A DNA stretch of 38,390 bases from Planctomycetota bacterium (GTDB taxonomy: Bacteria; Planctomycetota; UBA1135; UBA2386). Positions within the stretch are counted from its first letter, which is position 1. The number at the start of each line of letters is the position of its first letter. The position numbers and the translations under genes were made by a program. Positions 16,175 to 25,295 of this stretch are shown here, piece after piece. The DNA is taken from the NCBI GenBank assembly GCA_016794485.1, contig JAEUHV010000405.1, positions 1 through 38,390 of the forward strand. The letters are read 5' to 3'. The notes under the pieces were generated by a model. It searched no databases. It saw nothing but the letters and a program-made list of their open reading frames with translations, and was not told where the DNA came from.

Positions 16175-16474
16175 TCACCCGGCGACGGCATCCCCCGTCA
16201 CGGCGACCCGGCCGCGCTGCACCCGGGCCGAGCACAACAGCCGGCAATCGGCCGTGGTTCCCATGCGTTGCAGCGTCGACCGTTCCGGCTCGGCGGCCGG
16301 TTGCAGCTCCCCCGCGCCACAGTCGACGCGCCAGGCGTCGGTGCCGCACATGCCGCGCGTGCAGCCGGTGGCGACGTCGACTCCGGCCATTCCTGCAGCC
16401 GCGAGCAGCGTCGTGCCCGGCGGCACGAACACGGTCTTGCCGGCATCGGTGAAGGCCACCTCGACGAGGTCCAT
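16175..16474 (-). CDS. [2Fe-2S] ferredoxin-like protein with an unusual ligand set
   Basis: This 99-residue protein has the beta-grasp ferredoxin layout: VEVAFTDAGKTVFVPPGTTLL, then GCTRGMCGTDAW and RLLCSARV. In plant- or adrenodoxin-type ferredoxins the motif is Cys-x4/5-Cys-x2-Cys and a distal Cys. Here Cys38 and Cys43 are present, the third position is Asp46, and Cys52, Cys77 and Cys81 remain. Either Asp46 or Cys52 supplies the fourth ligand. The fold suggests a small electron carrier. It is followed by the methyltransferase gene on the same strand and diverges from the symporter gene. No partner reductase is in the window. Confidence 0.75.
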   Translation of the reverse strand: MDLVEVAFTDAGKTVFVPPGTTLLAAAGMAGVDVATGCTRGMCGTDAWRVDCGAGELQPAAEPERSTLQRMGTTADCRLLCSARVQRGRVAVTGDAVAG

Positions 16475-16579
16475 GCCTACAGCGAACCCGCGGCCGCGGC
16501 CCGGTGCAAGCGCACTGCGGCGGCGAATGCGGGACCCGCCGTGGCATCGCGCGGAGCCGCGGGCCAACATCCCCGCCGC

Positions 16580-18514
16580 ATGCACCTCGAACTGATCGAT
16601 TGGGCGATCATCGCCGGCTACTTCGTGCTGTCGCTCGGCATCGGCCTGTGGTTCAAGAACAAGGCCGGCGAGAGCTTCGTCGAGTACTTCGCGTCGGGGC
16701 GCAGCCTGCCGTGGTGGATCGCCGGCACGTCGATGGTCGCGACCACGTTCGCGGCCGACACGCCGCTCGCGGTCACCGGGCTCGTGGCCAAGAACGGCCT
16801 GGCCGGCAACTGGTTCTGGTGGGCCTGGGCGTTCGGTGGGATGTTGACCGTGTTCGTGTTCGCCAAGCTGTGGCGGCGCGCGGAGGTGATCACCGACGTC
16901 GAGCTGATCGAACAGCGCTACGCCGGTCGGCCAGCGGCGGCGCTGCGCGGCTTCCGTGCCTTCTACATCTCGGTGGTGATGAACTCGATCGTCATCGGCT
17001 GGGTGACGAAGGCGATGGCGGACGTGCTGAAGCAGACGGTGCTGCACGACGAGAGCCTGCCGCGACTGTTCGCGACGATGGCCTGGGCCGGCAGCGCGAC
17101 CACACCGTGGGCCCCAGCCGCCACCGCGATCCACGACACGTTGCGAATCACGGTGGAGACGTGGTGGCAGCACGCATTTCCCGACTACACCGACTTCTGG
17201 CTCGTCGCCGCGATGCTGGGTGCGACCGGGGTCTACTCGACACTCTCGGGCATGTGGGGCGTCGCGATCACCGACGTGATCCAGTTCCTGCTGGCGATGG
17301 TCGGCTGCGTGGCGCTCGCCGTCGTCGCGGTCGCACACGTCGGCGGCATCGACGCGTTGCACGCCGGTGTCGACAAGGCGTTCGCCGGCCAGGGCGACCC
17401 GCTCGCGTTCGTGCCCGACTTCTCCGTGGACAATCCGGTCATGGGGCTCGGCGTCTTCCTGGTCTACGTGCTCACGCAATGGTGGGCGACGTGGTACCCG
17501 GGCAACGAACCGGGCGGTGGCGGCTACATCGTGCAGCGCATGGCGTCGTGCAAGGACGAGAAGCACGCGGTGAAGGCGACGCTGCTGTTCCAGCTGGCGC
17601 ACTACTGCCTGCGGCCGTGGCCGTGGATCCTGGTCGCGTTCGCGGCGGTCGTGCTGCATCCCGAACTGCGCACCGCGAAGGACCCCGGCGTCGGCTACCC
17701 GATGCTGATCCGCGAACTGGCCCCGATCGGGCTGCGCGGCCTCCTGCTGGTCACGTTCGCCGCCGCGTTCATGTCGACGATCAGCACGCAGATGAACTGG
17801 GGCGCCAGCTACCTGGTGAACGACGTCTACAAGCGCTTCGTCGCACCGGACGCGGACGACCGGGCGATGCTGCGCGCGTCGCGCTGGGCGTCGGTACTGG
17901 TGCTGCTGCTCGGCGGCGCGGTCGCGTTCGTCCTGATCACGCGCGGCGTCAGCGTCGACGACGCTTGGGCGTTCCTGGCCGCGCTCGGCGCCGGCGTCGG
18001 CGGCGTGTTCCTGCTGCGCTGGTTCTGGTGGCGCATCAACGTGTGGAGCGAGATCGTGGCGATGGTCGGGTCGCTGGCAGTGTTCCTCGTGGTCAAGCTC
18101 TGGCAGGGGGCGCTGCCCGAAGGCGAACGCATGGCCACGGAGTACGCCAGTCTGCTGGTCGCCCTGGTCACGCTCGGCCTGTGGTTGTCGGCGACGATGC
18201 TCACGCAACCCGAACCGCGCGACCACCTGGTCGCCTTCTACCGCCGCATCCGGCCGGAAGGCCCCGGCTGGGGCCCGATCGCCGCCGCCGCCCCCGAAGT
18301 TCGAACCGACGGTGCCTTGGGCCGTTCGCTGGTGTGCGCCGTGCTCGGCACCGCCACGATTTTCCTCACCCTGCCGGGCATCGGTGCTTTGATCTTCGGC
18401 GACTACGGCAAGGGGGCCGGCCTGTTGGCCGGCGCCGCCGTGACCGCAGGTCTCATGCTGGGGCTGCACGGACTGGCCGCGCGCGGCGCTTCCCGCGCGC
18501 AAGACGCGAGGTAG
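16580..18514 (+). CDS. Sodium:solute symporter (SSS family)
   Basis: This 644-residue polytopic membrane protein has the SSS/SLC5 pattern: an N-terminal helix WAIIAGYFVLSLGIGLWF and a FVEYFASGRSLPWWIAGTSM segment that matches the family's '(F)AGRSL.WW..G.S..A' element. Further elements are TGVYSTLSGMWGVAITD and LRGLLLVTFAAAFMSTIST, where the Ser/Thr residues after 'AAFMST' correspond to the conserved Na2 site region. About 13-14 helices are visible, slightly longer than the usual 500-residue core. Substrate (sugar, amino acid, carboxylate or other) cannot be assigned. The ATG at 16580 places the first helix at the N-terminus. Confidence 0.9.
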   Translation: MHLELIDWAIIAGYFVLSLGIGLWFKNKAGESFVEYFASGRSLPWWIAGTSMVATTFAADTPLAVTGLVAKNGLAGNWFWWAWAFGGMLTVFVFAKLWRRAEVITDVELIEQRYAGRPAAALRGFRAFYISVVMNSIVIGWVTKAMADVLKQTVLHDESLPRLFATMAWAGSATTPWAPAATAIHDTLRITVETWWQHAFPDYTDFWLVAAMLGATGVYSTLSGMWGVAITDVIQFLLAMVGCVALAVVAVAHVGGIDALHAGVDKAFAGQGDPLAFVPDFSVDNPVMGLGVFLVYVLTQWWATWYPGNEPGGGGYIVQRMASCKDEKHAVKATLLFQLAHYCLRPWPWILVAFAAVVLHPELRTAKDPGVGYPMLIRELAPIGLRGLLLVTFAAAFMSTISTQMNWGASYLVNDVYKRFVAPDADDRAMLRASRWASVLVLLLGGAVAFVLITRGVSVDDAWAFLAALGAGVGGVFLLRWFWWRINVWSEIVAMVGSLAVFLVVKLWQGALPEGERMATEYASLLVALVTLGLWLSATMLTQPEPRDHLVAFYRRIRPEGPGWGPIAAAAPEVRTDGALGRSLVCAVLGTATIFLTLPGIGALIFGDYGKGAGLLAGAAVTAGLMLGLHGLAARGASRAQDAR

Positions 18515-18540
18515 GATCCCCGGCGCCACAGCTCGTCCCG

Positions 18541-19455
18541 ATGAGCAAGTCCGACTCCGAATTCAGCCGCACGGTGTACTCGCTTCCCCAGCAGAACGGG
18601 GGCAGCGGCGGTGGCGGCGCACCCCGATTGCCGGTGCTGGTGGTGTTGCGCGGCGCGCAGGTCGGCCGCCGCTACCTGCTCAACGAAAGCGGGCTCGTGC
18701 TCGGCCGCCGCCCGGACCGCGCCGACATCGTCGTGCCCGGCGACTCGCAGATCTCGAGCGTGCACTGCCGCTTCGAACGTGGCACCCTGCCGGAGTCGTG
18801 GCAGGTCGTCGACCTCGCCTCGACCAACGGCACCGTGATCGGCGGCGAACGGGTCGCGACGCAGGTGCTGCGCGACGGCGACCGCCTGCTGGTCGGTGAG
18901 ACCGTGCTGAAGTTCACCTGGCACGACGAGGTCGAAGAAGAGTTCCATCGTCAGGTCGACCACCTGATGAACATCGACGATCTCACCGGCCTGCCGGTGC
19001 AGCGCGTGTTCCAGCAGCGCTTCGCCGACGCCCTGCTCGCGTGCCGGCGCAAGAACCTGCCGATGGCCGTCTACATGATGGACATGGACGGCCTGAAGAA
19101 GATGAACGACACGCACGGGCACTTCGTCGGCGCCAACTCGATCGCCACGGTCGGGCGGCGGCTCGGCGCGCTCGTGGCCGACGCCGGCGGCGTGGTCAGC
19201 CGGTTCGGCGGCGACGAGTTCTCGGCGTTCGTGCCGAACGTGGACCGCGCCGCGGCCCTGGCCATCGGCGAACGCATGCGGGCCGCGGTCGGCGACCAGC
19301 CGATCGTGAAGGACACGATCACCGTGAACCCCACCATCTCGATCGGCTGTGCCGTGTTCCCCGAGGACGGTCAGCTCGCCGAAGAACTGACCCGCCACGC
19401 CGACGACGCGCTCTACCGCGCCAAGGCCGCCGGCCGCAACCGCGTCAGCGAGTAG
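18541..19455 (+). CDS. FHA-GGDEF protein (putative diguanylate cyclase)
   Basis: The encoded protein has 304 residues. An N-terminal FHA domain (about 38-128) keeps the phosphothreonine-binding residues: GR at 55-56, ISSVH with Ser72 and His75, and TNG at 95-97. A GGDEF domain (about 140-304) has DLTGLP, MMDMDGLKKMND and the intact RFGGDEF signature (GGDEF at 223-227), so it may make cyclic di-GMP. The RxxD inhibitory site expected five residues before GGDEF is absent (DAGG), implying no product inhibition. FHA input suggests control by a Ser/Thr kinase; a PknB-type kinase is encoded about 3 kb downstream on the other strand. It converges on the MinD-like gene with a 4-base gap. Confidence 0.92.
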   Translation: MSKSDSEFSRTVYSLPQQNGGSGGGGAPRLPVLVVLRGAQVGRRYLLNESGLVLGRRPDRADIVVPGDSQISSVHCRFERGTLPESWQVVDLASTNGTVIGGERVATQVLRDGDRLLVGETVLKFTWHDEVEEEFHRQVDHLMNIDDLTGLPVQRVFQQRFADALLACRRKNLPMAVYMMDMDGLKKMNDTHGHFVGANSIATVGRRLGALVADAGGVVSRFGGDEFSAFVPNVDRAAALAIGERMRAAVGDQPIVKDTITVNPTISIGCAVFPEDGQLAEELTRHADDALYRAKAAGRNRVSE

Positions 19456-19459
19456 AGCC

Positions 19460-20407
19460 TCACACGAACAGGCGGTGCTGCCGGAACCGGGCCTCGAGCC
19501 CCTGGTCGCCGGCGACCTCGCGCGGCCGCAGGCCGCCGCACTGGGCGTCGAGCCGCTGCGCCAGCGACGCGAGCACCTGCGGTGTCGCCGCCTCGGGCAT
19601 CGACGCGACCAGGGGCAGCTGGCCGAGGCGGTGCTGCATCACCGCGTCGTCGTCCGGGATCTCGCCGAGGAACCGCAGCTCGAGCCCGACGTGGGCCTTG
19701 GCGACCTCGGTGAGGCGCTGGAACGCGAGTTCCCCGCGGCCCGGCGTGGCGACGCGGTTGCAGACCACGAGCACGCGCGCGCGCGGGTTCGACTGCGCGA
19801 CGCACTTCACCACCGCGTAGGCGTCGACCAGGGCAGCGATCTCCGGCTGCGTCACCAGCACGATCCAGTCGGCGGCGAGCATCGTCAGCACGGTCGCGGG
19901 CGCGATGCCGGCGCCGAGGTCGAGCAGCAGCACGTCCTCGCGCGCCGCCAGCGTGCCGAGTTCACGCGCGAACCCGAGCAGGTCCTTGTCGGTCGGATTG
20001 GCCATGCGCCGCACGCCCGACGCCCCCGGCAAGAGCCGCGGCCCGCACGGCGACGTCACCAGCGCCTGGTCGAGCGTGCACTGGCCGGCCAGCAGGTTCT
20101 GCAGCGTCAACGTCGGCTTGACGCCGAGCAGCAGGTGGTCGCAGGCGAGGCCGAAGTCGCAGTCGACCAGCACCGAGCGCACGCCCTGGCGATGCAGCAA
20201 CACCGCGAGCGACGTGGCGAGGAACGACTTGCCGGTGCCGCCCTTGCCGCTCGCAATCGCGATCGACAGAGCCTCGCGTCGCACCGCGGGCGCACCGCGC
20301 AGTCCGTCGAACAAGCGCCCGAACAGGCCACGGCCACGTGGACCGAGCGCGCTCTTCGCCGCCGGTTTCGTCGCTTCGTGTTGCCGCCCAGGTGCCGTTC
20401 CGTCCAT
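19460..20407 (-). CDS. MinD/FlhG-like ParA-family ATPase
   Basis: The encoded protein has 315 residues. A polar N-terminal tail of about 45 residues precedes the deviant Walker A motif SGKGGTGKS (residues 53-61, Lys55 and Lys60). Next come VLVDCDFGLACDHLLLGV, LLLDLGAGI and a switch-like WIVLVTQPE. This order matches the MinD/FlhG (YlxH) group, which places structures such as flagella or other machinery at defined membrane sites. No flagellar or division gene is nearby, so the cargo is unknown; partitioning of a signalling or surface apparatus is one option. The start at 20407 is supported by a GGAGGG ribosome site 3-8 bases upstream. Confidence 0.85.
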   Translation of the reverse strand: MDGTAPGRQHEATKPAAKSALGPRGRGLFGRLFDGLRGAPAVRREALSIAIASGKGGTGKSFLATSLAVLLHRQGVRSVLVDCDFGLACDHLLLGVKPTLTLQNLLAGQCTLDQALVTSPCGPRLLPGASGVRRMANPTDKDLLGFARELGTLAAREDVLLLDLGAGIAPATVLTMLAADWIVLVTQPEIAALVDAYAVVKCVAQSNPRARVLVVCNRVATPGRGELAFQRLTEVAKAHVGLELRFLGEIPDDDAVMQHRLGQLPLVASMPEAATPQVLASLAQRLDAQCGGLRPREVAGDQGLEARFRQHRLFV

Positions 20408-20410
20408 GTG

Positions 20411-20416
20411 CCCTCC
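20411..20416 (-). promoter_or_regulatory. Ribosome binding site deciding the start of the MinD-like gene
   Basis: On the reverse strand GGAGGG ends three bases before the ATG at 20407. An earlier in-frame ATG (20443) lacks such a site, so the later start is preferred. Confidence 0.65.
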
Positions 20417-20516
20417 ACGGGGCGCGCGCGGCTGACCGGCCACGCAGGGGCGGGAGTGTCGCAGAAAACCCGGCGGATTGCAGACGACAATTTCCGCAGG
20501 TCCCGGCCGCCGCGCG

Positions 20517-22019
20517 TCAGGGCTTCAGCAGTTCGCGGGCGAACCGGATCGGCACGCCGAAGTTGCTGCCGCCGAACTCGAGCAGGATCGCGTAGTTGAC
20601 GCCGATCACCTCGCCGTTGCTGTCGAGCACCGGGCCGCCCGAACCGCCGTGGGTCGTGGCCGCGCTGTAGCCGAGCAGCCGTTCTTGCACGTTGCTGAGC
20701 ACGCCGTCGGTGATGATCGGCGCGATCTGGCCGGCGGCGGCGAGTTCGGTGATCGCTTCGGCCATCGTGGCGCCGCGCGTCTGCAGCCCTTCGACCATCG
20801 ACGCATCGGCCCGCGCGAGCATCGCGGAGAGTCCGGTCGGGTAGCCGACCACGATCGCCCGGCGGTCGTCGGGATCGAGCGCGCCGTCGTGCATCGGCAG
20901 GACGGGCACGCCCTCGATCGCGGCGACCGGCAACTGCACCACCGCGACGTCGAGCGTGTCGGCGCGGGTCGCGATCGACGCCACCGGAACGTCGACGGAC
21001 GGCTTGCCCGGAAACGTCGCGGTGAACCGCACGAACGTCGGCTCGGCGCCGCGTTCGACCAGCCGCATCACGGGCCCCATTTCCTCCCAGGGCCGCACGA
21101 CATGGCGGTTCGTGATCACGTGGCCGGCCGCCGTCGCCAGGAAGCCGGAGCCGGTGTATTCCACCTCGAACGGCTCCGCGTCGGGCTCGAACCACGTGCC
21201 GTCCGTCATCTTCAGCCGGAACACGCCGTGCAGCAGGCACACGCCCCGGCTGCTGTCGCGTTGGATGCGCGCGATCACCGCGTTGGCCCGCACCAGCCGC
21301 GCCAGCGCCAGCTGCTGTTCCTGTTGCGCCTTGCGCAGGGCCTCCATCTCGGCCGGCGGCACGGTGTTCGCCTGGGTCTGCTTCTGCGCCTCGCGCAGCG
21401 CCTCGAGTTCCTCGCGCGACACGCCCTGCGGTCGCCCGCCGAGCCAGCCGCCGAGCCACCCGGCCAGGAACGCGCCGGCGATCACCGCGAGCGGGAAGCC
21501 GATCTTGAGGTGCGGCGTCGCCTGCGTGAACAGGTCGCGGGTCAACGTCTGCGTCGCCGCCGCACCGCCGCTGACCTTCGCCACCGCGCGCGCGTCGGCC
21601 AGCATGCGGCGCACGGGCTTGCACACCGCACCGGCCGGGACGTAGATGCGGAAGCGCACCACCGGACCGCCGCTGCCGAGTTCGATCTGGTCGCCGTCCT
21701 GCAGGATGACCTCCTCGACCTCGGTGCCGTTCACGAACGTCTGGCCGTCGACCTTGCGCAGGTAGAACTGGCACTGCTCCTCGACGAACTCGATCTGCGC
21801 GTGCTTCTGCGCCACCACCGGCGACTCGAGCACCGCGTCGCGGTCGGGGGCGCTGCCGATCCGCACGCGCCGCGCTTCGTAGGTCACCGTGCGGCCACGC
21901 TGCGGGCCGGAGAGGTGGAGCAATTGCGCGCGCATCGCCGCACCATATTGCGCGGTGCGCGCAGCCGCCAATGCCTGTTCGCCGGGCGAACTCTCGTCCG
22001 GCCACGGCGCCGCGGGCAT
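20517..22019 (-). CDS. Membrane-anchored FHA domain plus trypsin-like serine protease
   Basis: The encoded protein has up to 500 residues. An N-terminal FHA-like domain (about 30-130) is followed by a membrane helix (about 172-195), a Gln/Glu-rich coiled coil (about 200-250) and a trypsin-like protease domain of the HtrA/S1C type without PDZ. The triad is intact: His306 (VITNRHVV), Asp357 (TLDVAVV) and Ser460 (GGSGGP). The FHA domain is atypical: the usual IGR Arg is Ser (RIGS) and the SRxH Ser is Ala (VAQKH), though NG is kept, so ordinary phosphothreonine binding is doubtful. With the FHA in the cytosol, the protease would face the periplasm. It begins 48 bases after the kinase gene on the same strand. 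ATG 21935 is an alternative start just before the FHA domain. Confidence 0.9.
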   Translation of the reverse strand: MPAAPWPDESSPGEQALAAARTAQYGAAMRAQLLHLSGPQRGRTVTYEARRVRIGSAPDRDAVLESPVVAQKHAQIEFVEEQCQFYLRKVDGQTFVNGTEVEEVILQDGDQIELGSGGPVVRFRIYVPAGAVCKPVRRMLADARAVAKVSGGAAATQTLTRDLFTQATPHLKIGFPLAVIAGAFLAGWLGGWLGGRPQGVSREELEALREAQKQTQANTVPPAEMEALRKAQQEQQLALARLVRANAVIARIQRDSSRGVCLLHGVFRLKMTDGTWFEPDAEPFEVEYTGSGFLATAAGHVITNRHVVRPWEEMGPVMRLVERGAEPTFVRFTATFPGKPSVDVPVASIATRADTLDVAVVQLPVAAIEGVPVLPMHDGALDPDDRRAIVVGYPTGLSAMLARADASMVEGLQTRGATMAEAITELAAAGQIAPIITDGVLSNVQERLLGYSAATTHGGSGGPVLDSNGEVIGVNYAILLEFGGSNFGVPIRFARELLKP

Positions 22020-22067
22020 GTTCCGTCGGGACGCCGAACGGCCTCGACCGCAGTTCCCGAGCCGCGG

Positions 22068-25000
22068 TCAGCGCAGGCCGCGCAGCAGCTCGGCCCCGGC
22101 CACCGGTGCGCGCATCGGCAGCGCCGCGGCAGCGCGGTCGAGTTCGGCAGCGCTGGCCATCGAACGGCCGCGCCGCAGGGCTTCGCGCAGCAGCACAGGA
22201 TCGTCGAGTTCCCGCGCGACGACGGCGAGCAGGTAGCGGCTGCGCAAGTCGTCGGGATGCCGGGCGAGGGTCGTGCCGAGGAGCTCGGCCGCCTGCCGCG
22301 ACCGCTGGGTGCGGTAGAGCACGATGGCGCGCAGGATGCGGGCTTCGCCGTTCTCCGGATCGGCCGCCAATGCGGCCTCGGCGCGCTGCAGCAAGAGGTT
22401 CGCCCCTTCGGGCGTGGCACACAGCACCTCCACGTGGCGCACCAGCTGCGCCAGCGACGCCTTGGTCGGGTCGGGCACGGCATCGAACCGCTCCTCGGCC
22501 GGCAACCGCGCCATCGCTTCGGCGGGCAACCAGCCACGGCGCAACGCGGCACGCACGGACGCATCGACGACGGTCGGGCCGTTGGTCGCGTCGGCATCGA
22601 GCCAGCGCAACGACGCCGCCGGCTCTGCTGCGTCGCGTGCGGCCCCCGCACTCGCGGCCGGCACGCCACTGGCACGCAACAGCACCGCCCGCTGCGCGGC
22701 GACGCGCGGCGCCAGCCGTTCGGCCGGCGAACCGAACTCGGCATGCAGCAGCACCTCGGCCGCTTCGGCCGTGCGCCCGGTGCGCTGCAGGATCCGGGCC
22801 CGCTGCAACTGCAGCTCCGGCAGCATCGCCGCCGCATCGGGGAACACCGACGGTTCACGCGCCAGCTGCACGAGCTGGGCGACCGCACGTTCGAGGGCCG
22901 CGATCTGCCGTTCGACGTCACCGACATGGCCGGCCAGATCGGCGGCGAAACGCCACGCGGCGACGAGGCTCGGGTCGCGTTCCAGCGCCCGCTCGACCGA
23001 CTCGCGCGCCCGCTGCGAACGTCCGGCGGCGAGATGCACGCGCGCCCGCTGCAGGTCGACGATCGCGGCCCGCGCCGGATGGCGCGCCTGCAGTTCGTCG
23101 GCAGCCGCACGAGCATCCGCGTCCCGGCCGACCAACGCCAACGCGGTCACGCGATGGAACCCGGCCTCGAACGCCTCCGGCGTCGGTTGCAACACCCCGT
23201 CGAGCAGCTGCAGGCCGAGCCCCGCGAACGCCGCGGCGAACTCGGCGCGCACCGGCAGCACCGCGATCGGCGAGAACTCGGCCCCGAACGACACCGGCCC
23301 GGCCAGCTGCGTGCCGCCCTCGGCCAACGCCAGCAGCACGCGGGCCGTCAGCACGTGCACCCACGCCGGCGCATCGCGCAACGTCTCCTGCACCTTCGCC
23401 ACCGGCGCGCCGAGGTCGTCGGCGGTCTTCGCTTCGAGGCAACGCAACGCCGCCCACAACAACGCCGCCGTTCGATAGCGCGGGCGAAGGGCCGCCGCCT
23501 GGCCGAGGTCGTCCTGGGCGGCGCGCAGGTCGAGGTTGTCGGGGCACGTCAGGGCCCAGCCGCGGTGCAGCAGCGCGTAGTAGCGCAGTTCCGGGTCGAG
23601 GTCCGGATCGGCGAGGGCCCGGCCGAAGTACGCGACGGCGGCGGCGTACTGCTGCTGGTCCTGGGCCGCGAACGCGCGCCAGTACCACTCGTCGGCGGTC
23701 GGCGAGCCGGTGGCGACGGGCACGGCTGCGGCCGTTCCGTTGCGGTTGGCCCACACGGCCGCCATCACCCGGTCCGCGGCGGTCGCATCCGCATGCGCCA
23801 GCACCGCGTCGACCGCCGCGGCCGTCGCCACCGGATCGTCGCCGACATCGAGCCGCGCCCGCGCCCGCGCCCGCAACACCACCAGGTCGTCCGGGTGGCG
23901 CCGCGCCAGTTCGTCGGCCAGATCGAGCGCCTGCTGCGCTTCCCGCGACCGCGGCTGCCGGTCGACCAGGTGGTCGCCGAGGCCCAACCGCGCGTAGAAC
24001 CGCAGCGACGCCCCGCCGAACGCGGTCAGGCGTTCGGGCGCACCGCCGAGCAGTTCGCCGATCGCATCCAGCCCCTCGGATCGGCGCAGGCGATGGGCCT
24101 CCGCAGCACTCGCGGTCGCCCACGACCACGCCAGCAGAGCCATCGGCAACAACAGGAGCACGGTGGCGGCCAAGGCGGCCACACCGGGGCGCCGACGGAT
24201 CTGCCGCAGCGAACGGTTCAGCACGCTGCTGCGCCGCGCGTGCACGCTGCTGCCGTCGACGAAGCGGCGCAGGTCGTCGGCCAGCGCCGCCGCCGAGGGA
24301 TAGCGCCGTTCCGGTTCCTTCTCGAGGCACTGCAGCGCGATGCGCGCCAGGTCCTCGGGCACCGAGGGCCGCAGGCGGCGCGGGGCGATCGGGTCCTGGT
24401 TGAGGATCGCGTCGATCACCCCGGCCAGCGGTCCGCTCGCGACCGGCGGCTGACCGCACAGGCACTCGTAGAGCACGGCCCCGAGCGAATACACGTCGCT
24501 GGCGGCGGTTCCATTCTGCGCGCCGCGCGCCTGTTCGGGCGCCATGTAGAGCGGCGTACCCAGCAGGTCGCCGCTGCGCGTCAGCGACGGCGCATCGTCG
24601 TCCCTGGCGGTCGCGAGGCCGAAGTCGAGCACCACCATGCGGCCGTCGTCGACGCACATCAGGTTCGCTGGCTTGACGTCGCGGTGCACGACGTTGTGAC
24701 GGTGCGCGAACTCGAGCGCATCGGCGGCGTCGGCGAGCGACTTCGCCAGTCGCCTGGAGTCGGAGAACAGGTCGCGGGCCCGCGGGTGGTCGACGTCGCG
24801 CGGGTCGGCGAACGCCGCCAGCAGCCGCTGCAGCGATCGACCCTCGACGCGCGCCATCGCCAGCCACGACGAGCCTTCGGTCTCGCCGAACCCCAGCACC
24901 GGCACGATGCCGGGATGCTGCAGTGCCGCCGCGGTGCGCGCCTCGCGCTGGAACCGCGCCGCGGATTGCAGGTCGCGCGCGACGTGCGGGTGCATCACCT

Positions 25001-25295
25001 TCAAGGCCACCCGCTGGCCGCTGCTGACCTGTTCGGCGTCGAAGACGACACCCATCGCGCCGCGGCCGAGTTCGCCCAGGACGCGGAAGTCGCCGAACCG
25101 GCGCGGCAGGTCGCGCGGCGGCGACTGGGTCGTCATCTGGTCGATCGCGGCCAACGCTTCGAGTTCGCGCAGGAACAGCGACCGCAGCGGTTCGGCCAGT
25201 TGGCGCGCGAACGCGCCGGGCAGCAGCGACGGCTCGGCTTCCTTGCGCACGAGCCAGTCGCCGATCGCCTGGTCCAACGCTTCGTCGTGGTTCAT
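22068..25295 (-). CDS. PknB-type Ser/Thr protein kinase with membrane helix and TPR-like region
   Basis: This protein has 1075 residues. The kinase domain spans about residues 70-345 and is complete: Gly loop GELGRGAMGVVF, VALKVM with Lys99, HRDVKPAN (204-211), DFGLA (224-228) and TPLYMAPEQ. A membrane helix lies at about 371-395. The remaining 680 residues are Ala/Leu/Arg-rich helical repeats of TPR character (such as YYALLHRGWALTCP), presumably outside the cytoplasm. Its start overlaps the stop of the ECF sigma gene (ATGA), so the two are translationally coupled. This sigma-kinase pairing is well known in Planctomycetota. By analogy the kinase senses an envelope signal and controls the sigma factor; the FHA protease downstream may be a further partner. 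Confidence 0.95.
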   Translation of the reverse strand: MNHDEALDQAIGDWLVRKEAEPSLLPGAFARQLAEPLRSLFLRELEALAAIDQMTTQSPPRDLPRRFGDFRVLGELGRGAMGVVFDAEQVSSGQRVALKVMHPHVARDLQSAARFQREARTAAALQHPGIVPVLGFGETEGSSWLAMARVEGRSLQRLLAAFADPRDVDHPRARDLFSDSRRLAKSLADAADALEFAHRHNVVHRDVKPANLMCVDDGRMVVLDFGLATARDDDAPSLTRSGDLLGTPLYMAPEQARGAQNGTAASDVYSLGAVLYECLCGQPPVASGPLAGVIDAILNQDPIAPRRLRPSVPEDLARIALQCLEKEPERRYPSAAALADDLRRFVDGSSVHARRSSVLNRSLRQIRRRPGVAALAATVLLLLPMALLAWSWATASAAEAHRLRRSEGLDAIGELLGGAPERLTAFGGASLRFYARLGLGDHLVDRQPRSREAQQALDLADELARRHPDDLVVLRARARARLDVGDDPVATAAAVDAVLAHADATAADRVMAAVWANRNGTAAAVPVATGSPTADEWYWRAFAAQDQQQYAAAVAYFGRALADPDLDPELRYYALLHRGWALTCPDNLDLRAAQDDLGQAAALRPRYRTAALLWAALRCLEAKTADDLGAPVAKVQETLRDAPAWVHVLTARVLLALAEGGTQLAGPVSFGAEFSPIAVLPVRAEFAAAFAGLGLQLLDGVLQPTPEAFEAGFHRVTALALVGRDADARAAADELQARHPARAAIVDLQRARVHLAAGRSQRARESVERALERDPSLVAAWRFAADLAGHVGDVERQIAALERAVAQLVQLAREPSVFPDAAAMLPELQLQRARILQRTGRTAEAAEVLLHAEFGSPAERLAPRVAAQRAVLLRASGVPAASAGAARDAAEPAASLRWLDADATNGPTVVDASVRAALRRGWLPAEAMARLPAEERFDAVPDPTKASLAQLVRHVEVLCATPEGANLLLQRAEAALAADPENGEARILRAIVLYRTQRSRQAAELLGTTLARHPDDLRSRYLLAVVARELDDPVLLREALRRGRSMASAAELDRAAAALPMRAPVAGAELLRGLR

